A stretch of DNA of 49,676 nt from Candidatus Termititenax aidoneus (GTDB taxonomy: Bacteria > Margulisbacteria > Termititenacia > Termititenacales > Termititenacaceae). The notes below the pieces were generated by a model. That model worked only from the letters and a program-made list of their open reading frames with translations, searched no databases and was not told the DNA's origin. The position numbers were made by a program, and so were the translations under genes. The first letter of the stretch is position 1, and each line of letters starts with the position of its first letter. The DNA lies in contig BGZN01000001.1 in assembly GCA_003864455.1 (NCBI GenBank), positions 1 to 49,676 of the forward strand. Direction: 5' to 3'. This document shows, piece by piece, positions 7,341 through 15,853 of this stretch.

Positions 7341-8447
7341 TTAAGGTCTATTTCCCACCTCAAAACTTTTTAGCGCCCTCCCCATCACCCTATCCATATC
7401 ATAATATTTATATTCCGCCAAGCGGCCGCCGAAAATCACGTTTTTTTCTTTTTGCGCCAACTCCGCATATTTATTGTAAAGCGCGGTGTTTTTAGCGTCG
7501 TTGATCGGATAAAAAGGCTCCGCCCCTTCCTGCCACTCCGCCGGATATTCGCGGCTGATGATGGTCTGTGCCTGTGTGCCAAATTCAAAATGTTTATGCT
7601 CAATAATCCGTGTGTAGGGCACGGCGGCTTCCGTGTAATTGACCAGCGCGCTGCCCTGATAATTTGTGCAGTCGAGAATTTCCGTCTCCCAGCGCAGCGA
7701 GCGGTACTCCAGTTTGCCAAATTTATAGTCGTAGTAGCGGTCTATCTCACCGGTGTAAACAATTTTGTCCGCCAGATTTTCCCAGTGAGAGCGGTCGGTA
7801 AAAAAATCGCAGCCGGTTTTTGTTTCTACATCTTGCAGCAAAGCGGCGCTCAATTTATTGTATCCGCCGACGGGGATACCTTGATAACGGTCGTTAAAAT
7901 AATTATTGTCAAAAGTAAAACGCACGGGCAGACGCTTGATAATAAAAGCCGGCAGTTCTGTACATTGGCGTCCCCATTGTTTCTCGGTATAGCCTTTGAT
8001 CAAGGTCTCGTAAATGTCCCGTCCGACCAGCGCGAGCGCTTGTTCCTCGAGATTTTGCGGCTCGGCGGCCGCGCGGCGTTTTTGCTCCGCAATTTTTTGG
8101 GCGGCTTCCTGCGGCGTGGTTACGCCCCACAAAGCATAAAAAGTATTCATATTAAACGGCAGGTTGTACAATTTGCCGCGATAATTGGCCAGCGGCATAT
8201 TGATAAAATTATTAAATTCGACCAAAGAAGTTACAAAATCCCAGACCGTTTTATTGCTAGTGTGAAAAATATGCGGACCGTATTTGTGAACATTGACGCC
8301 GGCGATATTTTCACAATAAATATTACCGCCGAGCTGCGGACGTTTATCAATGACTAAAACTTTTTTGCCGGAGCGTTTGGCTTGATAAGCAAAAACCGCG
8401 CCAAAAAGACCAGAGCCGACAATAAGATAATCATATTTTTTGCTCAT
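7341..8447 (-). CDS. glf: UDP-galactopyranose mutase
   Basis: This FAD enzyme interconverts UDP-galactopyranose and UDP-galactofuranose, the donor for galactofuranose in surface glycans. I chose ATG 8447 (368 residues) because it forms TGATG with the flippase stop and places the FAD Rossmann motif at the N-terminus (YDYLIVGSGLFGAVFA); a start further upstream would add 11 residues of unlikely sequence. Other hallmarks are VIDKRPQLGGN, VHKYGPHIFHT, IPVGGYN and a C-terminal FGGRLAEYKYYDMDRV. The last residues (ALKSFEVGNRP) differ from the tail encoded by the duplicated 3' fragment at 5534-5594, which suggests that the end of this gene was rewritten when the neighbouring island arrived. Confidence 0.95.
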   Translation of the reverse strand: MSKKYDYLIVGSGLFGAVFAYQAKRSGKKVLVIDKRPQLGGNIYCENIAGVNVHKYGPHIFHTSNKTVWDFVTSLVEFNNFINMPLANYRGKLYNLPFNMNTFYALWGVTTPQEAAQKIAEQKRRAAAEPQNLEEQALALVGRDIYETLIKGYTEKQWGRQCTELPAFIIKRLPVRFTFDNNYFNDRYQGIPVGGYNKLSAALLQDVETKTGCDFFTDRSHWENLADKIVYTGEIDRYYDYKFGKLEYRSLRWETEILDCTNYQGSALVNYTEAAVPYTRIIEHKHFEFGTQAQTIISREYPAEWQEGAEPFYPINDAKNTALYNKYAELAQKEKNVIFGGRLAEYKYYDMDRVMGRALKSFEVGNRP

Positions 8448-9715
8448 CACAATTTTGCCTTCCTGACCATCAGCAGCCACAGCGCGGCCAAACTAATATA
8501 AGCGACAATAACCGTCGCCAGCACTAAACCGGTCAAACCCATATTCCAGCGGAACAAAAACAAATAATTGGCGGTAACATTCAGCAAAATATTCAAGATG
8601 GAGAGCATGAACAAACCGCCAAAAATCTTTTTTACAACTAATACATTATTAAAAAAACTATTCAGATAAAAAGCCGGCAAAGCCAGCGCATAATAACGCA
8701 CCGCCGCCGCGGTATAAGCCAGGTCCGCGCCGCCAAAAAGCCCGTAGCCCAAGATCAGCTCGACCAAAATATCCGGTATGGCAAACAAAAGCGCGGCATA
8801 CGGCACGCTGATCGCCAGCGCGATCCAGATAAATTTATTCAAGGTCTGCCAATTCGGTTTTTCAGAAATGGCGGTAAAGAATATGTTGTTCAAATTAATT
8901 ATGCCCTGCGGCAGTTGGCTGATCAAAGCGCCGTACACCAGCGCGCTGATCGCCTTTTCCGGCAAATAAGAAGCAAAAGCTTTATCGATAACCGCATACA
9001 ACGAAGCGGCGGCGCCTAATGCGGCAAAAACCAAAAATTGTCCGAGCAGACTTTTGAATTGTTTGTCCAGACGAAAATCCGGCCGCAAATGGCGGAAAAC
9101 AAAAAATAACTGCCAGAACACAGCCAGGATCAAGGAAATCAACAAGGCCCAGGGCAAAACCCAAACTGTCCTGTAAATAAACAAACCAGCCGTAATTAGC
9201 ACAAATTGGGAAAACGAATTTAAAAAATCGGCGGCAGTTTGAATAGTGAACAGTCTTTGCGAGCGCAAAATAGTGCTAAAATAAGCGGACAAAAAATTTA
9301 AAACTATCATGGGAAATAAAATCCACAAAATCGCCGAAAAAACCGGCCTAACTTCACGTAAAAATGACATGGAAATAATAGGCAAAGCAATTAAAGCAAT
9401 TAAAGTTATCGCGGCGCAAACTAGTAAATTGAAGCCCAGTAACTGTGCCGCGGATCTGGCAAAAACTTGCTTACTCTTTTGTCCAGCCCTGGTCAGCCAG
9501 GGTATGCCCACTGAATAAACTGTGCCGGAAAAAATATTGAAAATAGCAATGATACCAGCCGCAAAAAAATAGGCGTCCGTCTGATAATTGAAGCCCAGCA
9601 GCGCGGCGATAGAAATATTTTTTAAATAACCGGCGCAGCGCGCGCTAAAATTTAAGGCCGAGGTGGTAAACAAAGCTTTTTTAATCGCTTCCGGCCGGCT
9701 AAATTTATTCGTCAT
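8447..9715 (-). CDS. Polysaccharide flippase (Wzx/MviN-like, MATE fold)
   Basis: A very hydrophobic protein with about 12-14 predicted membrane helices across its length, of the Wzx/MurJ-type lipid-linked oligosaccharide exporters. The start is placed at ATG 9715 (422 residues, MTNKFSRPEAIKKALF). An upstream start would run 42 more residues back through the preceding gene and is not membrane-like. Early residues ARCAGYLKNISIAALLG and the DAYFFA segment are typical of MviN/Wzx proteins. It overlaps the upstream glycosyltransferase by 11 bp and glf by one base, so translation is probably coupled. It would flip the undecaprenyl-linked repeat unit made by this locus. Confidence 0.85.
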   Translation of the reverse strand: MTNKFSRPEAIKKALFTTSALNFSARCAGYLKNISIAALLGFNYQTDAYFFAAGIIAIFNIFSGTVYSVGIPWLTRAGQKSKQVFARSAAQLLGFNLLVCAAITLIALIALPIISMSFLREVRPVFSAILWILFPMIVLNFLSAYFSTILRSQRLFTIQTAADFLNSFSQFVLITAGLFIYRTVWVLPWALLISLILAVFWQLFFVFRHLRPDFRLDKQFKSLLGQFLVFAALGAAASLYAVIDKAFASYLPEKAISALVYGALISQLPQGIINLNNIFFTAISEKPNWQTLNKFIWIALAISVPYAALLFAIPDILVELILGYGLFGGADLAYTAAAVRYYALALPAFYLNSFFNNVLVVKKIFGGLFMLSILNILLNVTANYLFLFRWNMGLTGLVLATVIVAYISLAALWLLMVRKAKL

Positions 9716-11693
9716 TTTGCAATTTCCGGTAACAGGCCGTGATATTTTCAACATAAGCGTCCGGCAAAAAACGCTCCGCGACAGTTTGATAAGCTTTTTC
9801 TCTGATCTGCGTTTTTTGCTCGGCAGTTTTGCTCCACACATACAAGATCATCTTGGCCAACTGCTCAGGATTACCCGGCTCAATCAAAAATCCGCTGCGG
9901 TACTGCTCGATGATTTCCGGTATGCCGCCCGCTGCCGCGGCGATCACCAATTTTTTGCGGGACATGGCCTCAATAACCACGCGGCCAAAAGGCTCTTGAT
10001 GCGACGGCACGACGACCAGCGACGCTTTGTCCAGATAAGGGACGATGTTGTTCACCACGCCGGCAAAGTTTACCGCAGGAAGCAGGCCGTGTTTTTGCAA
10101 AAAACGGCGGATTTTCCAAAAATACATTTTTTCCGAGGACAGCGCCTGGCCCAAAACAGTTAAAGTCGCTTTAGGGTTTTGCTGATGCACGAGCGCAAAA
10201 GCGCGCGCCAGATCCCACAAACCTTTGCGTTTTTCGATAGACCCCGCGTACAGTAAATTGTAAGGAATTTCCGCGGCTGGCTCATTTTTTGGCAGTTCCT
10301 CGACCGCATTGTAAACCACATCCAGCCGTGTCGGTTCGCTGTCAAAATAGCGCACCATGCTGTGCGAGATCAAAATCAAGCGTCGCGCTTTGCGCAGCAG
10401 TCTTTTGGCCAGCGCGGGAAAACCGCTCAAATCCTCGCGCACATGCAGAATAGTTTTGATACCAAATTTTTGGGCAATGTCCAGCGCGTACTCAGTCAAA
10501 AAAGTATTGGCGTGAATGATCGCCGGACGAAAACGCGCCACATAAATATACAGTTTTAGCGCCTTAAAATATTTAGACAGATTCAGCACTTTAACGCGGG
10601 CGCTGTCAATTTTCTGCTCGATAGGTCCGGACTGCGGCAAAACCAAAATCGGATAATAACTTTTGCCGCGCAAACGATTGGCCAGTATTGCCAGCGAGAT
10701 CGGCGCGCCGGACAGATCGGCTTGATGCGACACCAGCATCACGACATTGTCCCCGCTGCGCGGCTGGTATTTATCCGCCGGATATTTGTCAAAACCCTCG
10801 CGCAAACCTTTGAGAAACATTGCCCAGCGCATTTTGGCGCGCCAATACTGCCAGCGTTTTCCGTCTTTGGTTGGGGCTTGTTGCGCGCGGCAAAAACGCA
10901 AAAACCAATCATTATCTAAAGAAAGGATCGCGTTTAAAAAAACATTGAACAAATTTACGCCGGCACGCAGACCAGCCCAATAATGTTTGCGCGAAAGCAG
11001 CACCGCCGAGCGTCCGGCCTGCCGAAATTTATCCAAACGTTTTTCTAAAATCTCCGGCGTGTCCTCGCCGTCCGCTTTAAAAATATACCCCACCGCTTTG
11101 GGATTGACCTTAAACTTAAAACCTCTCTGCCGCGCCCGAAAACCCAACTCTTGGTCTTGAAAACCGTACTCTTTGAAGTCCGGATCAAAACCGCCGGTCA
11201 ATTCCAGGACGTCGCGCGAGACAGAAAGATTGTTTGTGATGAAATTGACGAACGGCGAATTTTCGTTGAATTTATTAATCTTTTTCGTGAAACGAGGCGG
11301 TTTTTTTGGAACAGCCGAAACGTCTTTAACGTACTCTACCCGTCCGCGCGCCACAGCGACGCCTTTTTTGGCAAATTTTTGATGCGTGTTATAATGTTCT
11401 TTCAAAAAATCTTTATCCAAAATAATATGATCGTCAATGAACACGATTATCCCGCCTTCGGCCACGCTAAAACCGTGATTGCGGGCGGCGGCGCGGCCGA
11501 GATTGGGCTGGGAAACCAATTTAAAAATGAAAGGAAATTTTTGTTTGGCCAGCGACTTGGTCCGATCCGTGCTGCCGTCGTCCGAGACGATCACTTCAAA
11601 ATCTGTGAAAGTCTGTTTTTGCAAAGAGGCCAGCGTCTGCTTGAGGCAGTCCAGCCGGTCGCGCGTCGGGATAATAACGGAAAGTTTAACCAA
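9705..11693 (-). CDS. Two-domain glycosyltransferase (GT2 plus GT4 fusion)
   Basis: A fusion of two glycosyltransferases in one chain of about 662 residues. The N-terminal GT2 half has LSVIIPTRDRLDCLKQTL, VIVSDDGSTDRT, FIDDHIILD and a late GFQDQELGFRARQRG. The C-terminal half is a GT4 fold with NLLYAGSIEKRKGLWDLARA, LTVLGQA, VVVPSHQEPFGRVVIEAMSR and AGGIPEII, where the E-x7-E pair is seen. I chose the TTG at 11693 because GGAG lies 7 bases upstream; it overlaps the aminotransferase stop. A longer N-terminus starting at an upstream ATG is unlikely. It could add two successive sugars. Donors are unknown. Confidence 0.85.
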   Translation of the reverse strand: MVKLSVIIPTRDRLDCLKQTLASLQKQTFTDFEVIVSDDGSTDRTKSLAKQKFPFIFKLVSQPNLGRAAARNHGFSVAEGGIIVFIDDHIILDKDFLKEHYNTHQKFAKKGVAVARGRVEYVKDVSAVPKKPPRFTKKINKFNENSPFVNFITNNLSVSRDVLELTGGFDPDFKEYGFQDQELGFRARQRGFKFKVNPKAVGYIFKADGEDTPEILEKRLDKFRQAGRSAVLLSRKHYWAGLRAGVNLFNVFLNAILSLDNDWFLRFCRAQQAPTKDGKRWQYWRAKMRWAMFLKGLREGFDKYPADKYQPRSGDNVVMLVSHQADLSGAPISLAILANRLRGKSYYPILVLPQSGPIEQKIDSARVKVLNLSKYFKALKLYIYVARFRPAIIHANTFLTEYALDIAQKFGIKTILHVREDLSGFPALAKRLLRKARRLILISHSMVRYFDSEPTRLDVVYNAVEELPKNEPAAEIPYNLLYAGSIEKRKGLWDLARAFALVHQQNPKATLTVLGQALSSEKMYFWKIRRFLQKHGLLPAVNFAGVVNNIVPYLDKASLVVVPSHQEPFGRVVIEAMSRKKLVIAAAAGGIPEIIEQYRSGFLIEPGNPEQLAKMILYVWSKTAEQKTQIREKAYQTVAERFLPDAYVENITACYRKLQNDE

Positions 11694-12837
11694 GGATTTT
11701 CTCCAGCGCCGCGACCACATCGTCCACGTCCTCCGGTGTTAGTTTGGCGGAAAGCGGCAGGCTCAAAATTCGCTCGGCCGCATATTCAGCGTTGGGAAAA
11801 TCGCCGTCTCGGTAGCCGAAAGTTTTACGATAATACGGGTGCAAATGCAGAGCTGTGTAATGCACGCCAGCGCCGATATTTTCTTTAACGAGCGCGTTAA
11901 GCAACTCGTCTCTGGTCAAGCTGGTTTTGTCCGTGTCCAGCAGCACAGTATATAAATGCAAAGCATGTTTGGTGTCCGGCGCAAACGGCGCGGGCAAAAT
12001 CAGCGGCAAATTTTTCAAGCGCGCATTGTATTCATTCCAGATCTCCAGCCGCCGCTGATAAAATTTTTCCACTTTCTTGAGCTGCTGAATACCCAGCGCG
12101 GCCTGAATGTCCATCATGTTGTATTTGAAACCCGGAAAAAGCACTTGATAATGTTTAAAGCCTGCATCGGAAAAACGTTTCCAGGCGTCGCGCGACATGC
12201 CGTGCAGTCCGTACATTTTAATTTTGTCGGCGTATTCTTCATTATTAGTAATGACCATGCCGCCCTCGCCAGTTACCACATTTTTAGTTACATAAAAAGA
12301 AAAGCAGCCCAGATCGCCAAAAGTGCCGGCATGCCGGCCGTGATATTCCGTCTCGATAGCGTGGGCGCAGTCCTCCACCACTTTTAGATTATGCTGTTTC
12401 GCGACAGCCATGATCTTGTCCAGCTCGCAGGGGCGTCCGGCAAAATGCACCGGCAATACAGCCCTCGTGCGCGGCGTAACCGCGGCCGCGATTTTATCCG
12501 CGTCAATATTGAGCGTCGCGCGGTTAATGTCCACGAAAACCGGCCGGCCGCCGGCATGAATCACCGCGTTGGCCGTGGCGCAAAAAGTCAGCGGCGTGGT
12601 GATGACCTCAGCGCCGGGCTGAATGTCCAGCGCCACCATAGACAAATGCAAGCCAGCCGTGCAGGAATTGAGCGCCATAGCGTACGGCGCGCCCTGATAA
12701 TTTTTGAAATCCTCCTCAAATTGTTTGACTTGCGGCCCTGTGCCCAGCCAGCCGGACTCCAGCACTTTGACCACGGCTTGAATATCATCAGCCTCGAGAC
12801 GCGGACTGCCAAAAACTAAAAATTTATCTCTGGTCAT
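11686..12837 (-). CDS. DegT/DnrJ/EryC1/StrS-family sugar aminotransferase
   Basis: A PLP enzyme of 383 residues that transaminates a keto sugar nucleotide (ArnB/PseC/DesI relatives). VLESGWLGTGPQVKQFEE and NSCTAGLHLSMVALDI are typical N-terminal blocks. VEDCAHAIETEYHGRHAG carries the Asp that contacts the pyridine ring, and CFSFYVTKNVVTGEGGM holds the Schiff-base lysine (near residue 184). GFKYNMMDIQAALGIQQL and the C-terminal histidine-rich HYTALHLHPYY are also as expected. It is the first gene of the polysaccharide operon, with GGAG before ATG and a -10 TATAAT at 12858-12863. The product, a 4-amino sugar for the glycan, is inferred. Confidence 0.9.
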   Translation of the reverse strand: MTRDKFLVFGSPRLEADDIQAVVKVLESGWLGTGPQVKQFEEDFKNYQGAPYAMALNSCTAGLHLSMVALDIQPGAEVITTPLTFCATANAVIHAGGRPVFVDINRATLNIDADKIAAAVTPRTRAVLPVHFAGRPCELDKIMAVAKQHNLKVVEDCAHAIETEYHGRHAGTFGDLGCFSFYVTKNVVTGEGGMVITNNEEYADKIKMYGLHGMSRDAWKRFSDAGFKHYQVLFPGFKYNMMDIQAALGIQQLKKVEKFYQRRLEIWNEYNARLKNLPLILPAPFAPDTKHALHLYTVLLDTDKTSLTRDELLNALVKENIGAGVHYTALHLHPYYRKTFGYRDGDFPNAEYAAERILSLPLSAKLTPEDVDDVVAALEKILG

Positions 12838-12857
12838 AAAAGCTCTCCGTTCGTTGA

Positions 12858-12863
12858 TTATAT
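12858..12863 (-). promoter_or_regulatory. -10 element of the polysaccharide operon
   Basis: The minus strand has TATAAT 20 bases upstream of the aminotransferase start, with a weak TTTAAT 17 bases further upstream. It sits in a 118-bp AT-rich divergent promoter region (12838-12955). Confidence 0.5.
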
Positions 12864-12941
12864 ATTAAGCAAAAATTTTATTAAATGGACAGAGAATGGC
12901 TTTGCTGTTAAATATTTGCAACAAATCTCCAGAAGTTACGA

Positions 12942-12947
12942 TATAAT
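12942..12947 (+). promoter_or_regulatory. -10 element of the plus-strand hypothetical gene; message likely leaderless
   Basis: TATAAT ends 8 bases before the ATG at 12956, and no Shine-Dalgarno sequence is present. A TTGCAA lies upstream but at a long spacing of 20 bases. Transcription should start within a few bases of the ATG. Confidence 0.5.
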
Positions 12948-12955
12948 ATATAGTT

Positions 12956-13507
12956 ATGTACAAAAAAGTTATTAATTATGCAGAAATACTGGCTACAAAC
13001 CGCCGCGGCCTCGGCGGAGGTATTTATGCGGAGATCAAAGAGCATATTTATAATTATGCTTATAATTTAAATAACTATTTTCAAGAACAACAGCACACGG
13101 GCATATTTAAATCTCATGCGCCTGAGTATTATCTTAATACTTTGTTCAATACCTATATTAACTTTGAAATTAACGAGCCTCATAACACAGTAGTTTTAAG
13201 TTTTAAACTAGCCATAGACACTAAAGTTTTTGCTTTGCTCTGCAATATGTCCTCCGTTTTAGCCCAAAATGGGATCGATCCGCTCTACATCACTTGTCTC
13301 TCTCCAGAATCTCTGGAAACAGCTAATTTTGACAATAACACTTACATTGAGCTTTGCGCTCTGAACGCGCTGCTGCATAATCGAGGCCTTATTTCAACAT
13401 ACAAGGAAGAAATTGAGAATATTTTTCAATTGTATGCTAAAGCGAATGTTCACATCGAACCTTCTCAACTGTTTGCCGCACTTTTCGCGCTTACCGAAAG
13501 GCGCTAG
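12956..13507 (+). CDS. Hypothetical protein, unrecognised
   Basis: A 183-residue protein that I do not recognise. It is rich in Asn, Tyr and Leu, appears mostly helical, and has no signal peptide, membrane segment or obvious catalytic motif. It is the only sizeable plus-strand gene between the left edge and 37.5 kb, wedged between the divergent polysaccharide operon and the convergent argG gene, whose stop is 5 bp away. It has a good -10 (12942-12947) but no ribosome site, so it is probably translated from a leaderless message. The codons are AT-richer than those of argG, which hints at a separate origin. Confidence 0.6.
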   Translation: MYKKVINYAEILATNRRGLGGGIYAEIKEHIYNYAYNLNNYFQEQQHTGIFKSHAPEYYLNTLFNTYINFEINEPHNTVVLSFKLAIDTKVFALLCNMSSVLAQNGIDPLYITCLSPESLETANFDNNTYIELCALNALLHNRGLISTYKEEIENIFQLYAKANVHIEPSQLFAALFALTERR

Positions 13508-13512
13508 TAAAG

Positions 13513-14724
13513 CTAAGATTTTGGTGGCTGTTGCAATTTCGCCACCTTGAGCGGTAGGCCGAAACAACGAATAAAACCGGCCGCGTCTTTTTGGTCGTAC
13601 AATTCCGAATTGGTAAAAGACGCCAGATTTTCTAGATACAGCGAGTGCGGCGACTTTGCTCCGGCCGGCACAATATTGCCCTTGTATAATTTTAAGCGCA
13701 CCGTGCCGTCCATTTTTTCTTGCGTTTTATTCACGAAAGCGTCCAGCGCCTCGCGCGCCAGCGTAAACCACTGGCCGTTGTAAACTAACTCGGCATATTT
13801 GTGCGCCAAGTGCTGTTTGAGATGATAAGTTTCTTTATCCAGAACAAGCTGCTCCAGTTGGTCATGCGCCGCGTAAAGTATAGAGCCTCCCGGCGTTTCA
13901 TAAACGCCGCGCGACTTCATGCCGACCAAACGGTTTTCCACTATGTCGATTTGCCCGACAGCATGTTTGCCGCCGATTTCATTCAGTTGCAGCAGTAATT
14001 CCACCACGGATAATTTCTTGCCGTTGAGAGCGACCGGCACGCCCTGCTTAAAATCCAGTTCTATATACTCCGCTTTGTCCGGCGCTTTTTCCAGAGTATT
14101 AGAAATGTTAAATACGCTGTCCCGCGCTTCCTGCCACGGGTCTTCCAGTTCCGCGCCCTCATGTGAAATATGCCAGAGATTGGCATCTTCGGAATATATG
14201 CGTTTTTTCGTGATTTTAAGCGGAATATTGTGTTTGTGCGCGTAGTCAACAGCCTCTTCGCGGGAGTTGATATTCCATTTGGGGTCTCTCCACGGAGCGA
14301 TTATTTGCAAAGACGGGTCGAGAGCCATAAAAGTCAACTCAAAACGCACCTGATCATTGCCTTTACCGGTAGCTCCGTGCGCCACAGCGTCCGCTTTTTC
14401 TTTACGGGCGATTTCCACCTGATGTTTGGCGATAACCGGACGGGCAAAAGATGTGCCGAGCAGATATTTTGACTCGTAAACCGCGCCGGCTTTGAGCGTC
14501 GGCCAGATATATTCCTCGACAAACTCCCGGCGCAAATCCAACACATATACTTTACTAGCGCCGGCGGCTTTAGCGCGCTCCTGCAAATCGTCCAGCTCGC
14601 GCAGTCCCTGCCCCACGTCCGCGGCATAGGCGATGACCTCGCAGCCGTAATTTTCTCTCAACCAGTGGATCATGATCGAGGTATCCAATCCGCCGGAATA
14701 GGCTAATACTGCTTTTTTAACCAT
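13513..14724 (-). CDS. argG: Argininosuccinate synthase
   Basis: This enzyme joins citrulline and aspartate with ATP to give argininosuccinate, the seventh step of arginine synthesis. The 403-residue length is normal. [18 protein letters not shown] is the ATP-binding P-loop-like SGGxDTS motif at the N-terminus. [16 protein letters not shown]-type [13 protein letters not shown] and [15 protein letters not shown] are further family blocks. A GGAG site precedes the ATG. It is the last arg gene in the row (C, J, B, F, G); argH and argD are not in the window. A long hairpin element (14744-14831) fills the gap to argF. Confidence 0.97.
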   Translation of the reverse strand: MVKKAVLAYSGGLDTSIMIHWLRENYGCEVIAYAADVGQGLRELDDLQERAKAAGASKVYVLDLRREFVEEYIWPTLKAGAVYESKYLLGTSFARPVIAKHQVEIARKEKADAVAHGATGKGNDQVRFELTFMALDPSLQIIAPWRDPKWNINSREEAVDYAHKHNIPLKITKKRIYSEDANLWHISHEGAELEDPWQEARDSVFNISNTLEKAPDKAEYIELDFKQGVPVALNGKKLSVVELLLQLNEIGGKHAVGQIDIVENRLVGMKSRGVYETPGGSILYAAHDQLEQLVLDKETYHLKQHLAHKYAELVYNGQWFTLAREALDAFVNKTQEKMDGTVRLKLYKGNIVPAGAKSPHSLYLENLASFTNSELYDQKDAAGFIRCFGLPLKVAKLQQPPKS

Positions 14725-14743
14725 TGTTACTCCTTTTTACTTC

Positions 14744-14831
14744 GGGGAGAAATATTTACCTGCGCGAACACGACAAAGTACTTCGTACGCTGTCATGAAG
14801 GTTACGTTCACTCCGGCAAATATTTCTCCCC
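14744..14831. repeat. Long intergenic hairpin element A (class 1 variant), argF-argG gap
   Basis: Perfect 14-bp outer arms (GGGGAGAAATATTT and its complement) enclose TTTACC/GGCAAA flanks, a GAAC/GTTC stem and a core containing TGAAGGTTAC. The rest of the core differs from the other class 1 elements and contains its own nested stems, GACA/TGTC and GTAC/GTAC. It begins 22 bp after the argF stop and ends 19 bp before the argG start. Confidence 0.85.
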
Positions 14832-14852
14832 TTAAAACTTCAATGTTCAAAA

Positions 14853-15749
14853 TTATTTCAACAAATACACCAAAATCGCTTTCTGGGCGTGGAGGCGATT
14901 TTCGGCCTGCTCAAAAACAATCGACCGCACCGGATCATCGATCACTTCGTCGGTGATTTCCAGACCGCGATGCGCCGGCAGGCAGTGCATTATTTTCACA
15001 TTTTTCGGCGCTTTTTTGAGCAACTGGCCATTGACCTGATAATCTTTGAAAGCCTTGTTTTTTTGCGCGGCCAGTTTTTCCTGACCCATGCTCGCCCAAA
15101 CATCCGTGTAAATGAAATCCGCTTTTTTCACCGCGGCGGACGGATCATTAGTCAATAACGCTTCATTCTCCGCGGTCATTTTTTTATCCGGCGCGTAATT
15201 TTTGGGCGTGCAGACCGTCAGCTCAATGCCGGTTTTTTCGGCCAGATGAATGAGCGAATTGGTTACGTTATTGGCATCGCCGATATAAGTCAAACGCACA
15301 CCTTTCAAGTCGCCGGTGATTTCGTACATAGTCAGCGCGTCCGCCATAGCCTGACAGGGATGCATCAAATCGGTCAGGCCATTGATGACCGGCACGCTGG
15401 CATGTTCGGCCAGCCCCAAAGCAGTATCGTGGCCAAAAGTCCTGATCATAATAGCGTCGCAAAAACGGCTCAAAGTCCGCGCCACATCGGGCACGGATTC
15501 GCGCGTGCCTAGACCGCATTCGCCGGCGGTAATATTGATCGCGTGGCCGCCCAGTTCATACATGGCCACGTCAAAAGACACGCGCGTCCGCGTCGAAGGC
15601 TTGTCAAAAATCATAGCCAGCGACTCGCCCTGCAGCAGCTCGTGTTTTTTGCCGGCGCGCGCCTGCGCTTTGAGATTGTAAGCCTGACGGATCAGATGAT
15701 TGATCGTCCGCGCGTCATGGTCTTTGATCGATATAAAATCTTTTTTCAT
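14853..15749 (-). CDS. argF: Ornithine carbamoyltransferase
   Basis: It transfers the carbamoyl group of carbamoyl phosphate to ornithine, making citrulline. I place the start at ATG 15749 (298 residues), because a purine-rich site (GGGAAG) precedes it and MKKDFISIKDHD matches the family N-terminus; the frame upstream of it reads back into the hairpin element. Signature segments are FDKPSTRTRVSFDVAMYELG (carbamoyl phosphate site, STRTR), HPCQAMADALT and HCLPAHRG near the end (ornithine site). The enzyme works as a cytoplasmic trimer. The length is slightly below the usual 305-335 residues. Hairpin elements flank it on both sides. Confidence 0.96.
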   Translation of the reverse strand: MKKDFISIKDHDARTINHLIRQAYNLKAQARAGKKHELLQGESLAMIFDKPSTRTRVSFDVAMYELGGHAINITAGECGLGTRESVPDVARTLSRFCDAIMIRTFGHDTALGLAEHASVPVINGLTDLMHPCQAMADALTMYEITGDLKGVRLTYIGDANNVTNSLIHLAEKTGIELTVCTPKNYAPDKKMTAENEALLTNDPSAAVKKADFIYTDVWASMGQEKLAAQKNKAFKDYQVNGQLLKKAPKNVKIMHCLPAHRGLEITDEVIDDPVRSIVFEQAENRLHAQKAILVYLLK

Positions 15750-15770
15750 CGCTAAACTTCCCTTATCTTT

Positions 15771-15848
15771 TGCAGTAAATATTTTTCCCGCGCGGACACG
15801 GCATAGCACTGAAGGTTACGTCCGCGCTTTGGCAAAATATTTACTGCA
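15771..15848. repeat. Long intergenic hairpin element B (class 1), argB-argF gap
   Basis: Outer arms TGCAGTAAATATTT and complement (14 bp, perfect), inner stem GCGCGGAC/GTCCGCGC, and the class 1 core present as GGCATAGCACTGAAGGTTAC on the plus strand. It starts 6 bp after the argB stop. Confidence 0.88.
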
Positions 15849-15853
15849 TCACA

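Noticed and set aside
7452-8357. A 301-codon open frame antisense to glf
   Set aside because: It mirrors glf and shows no domain; the glf frame is certain.
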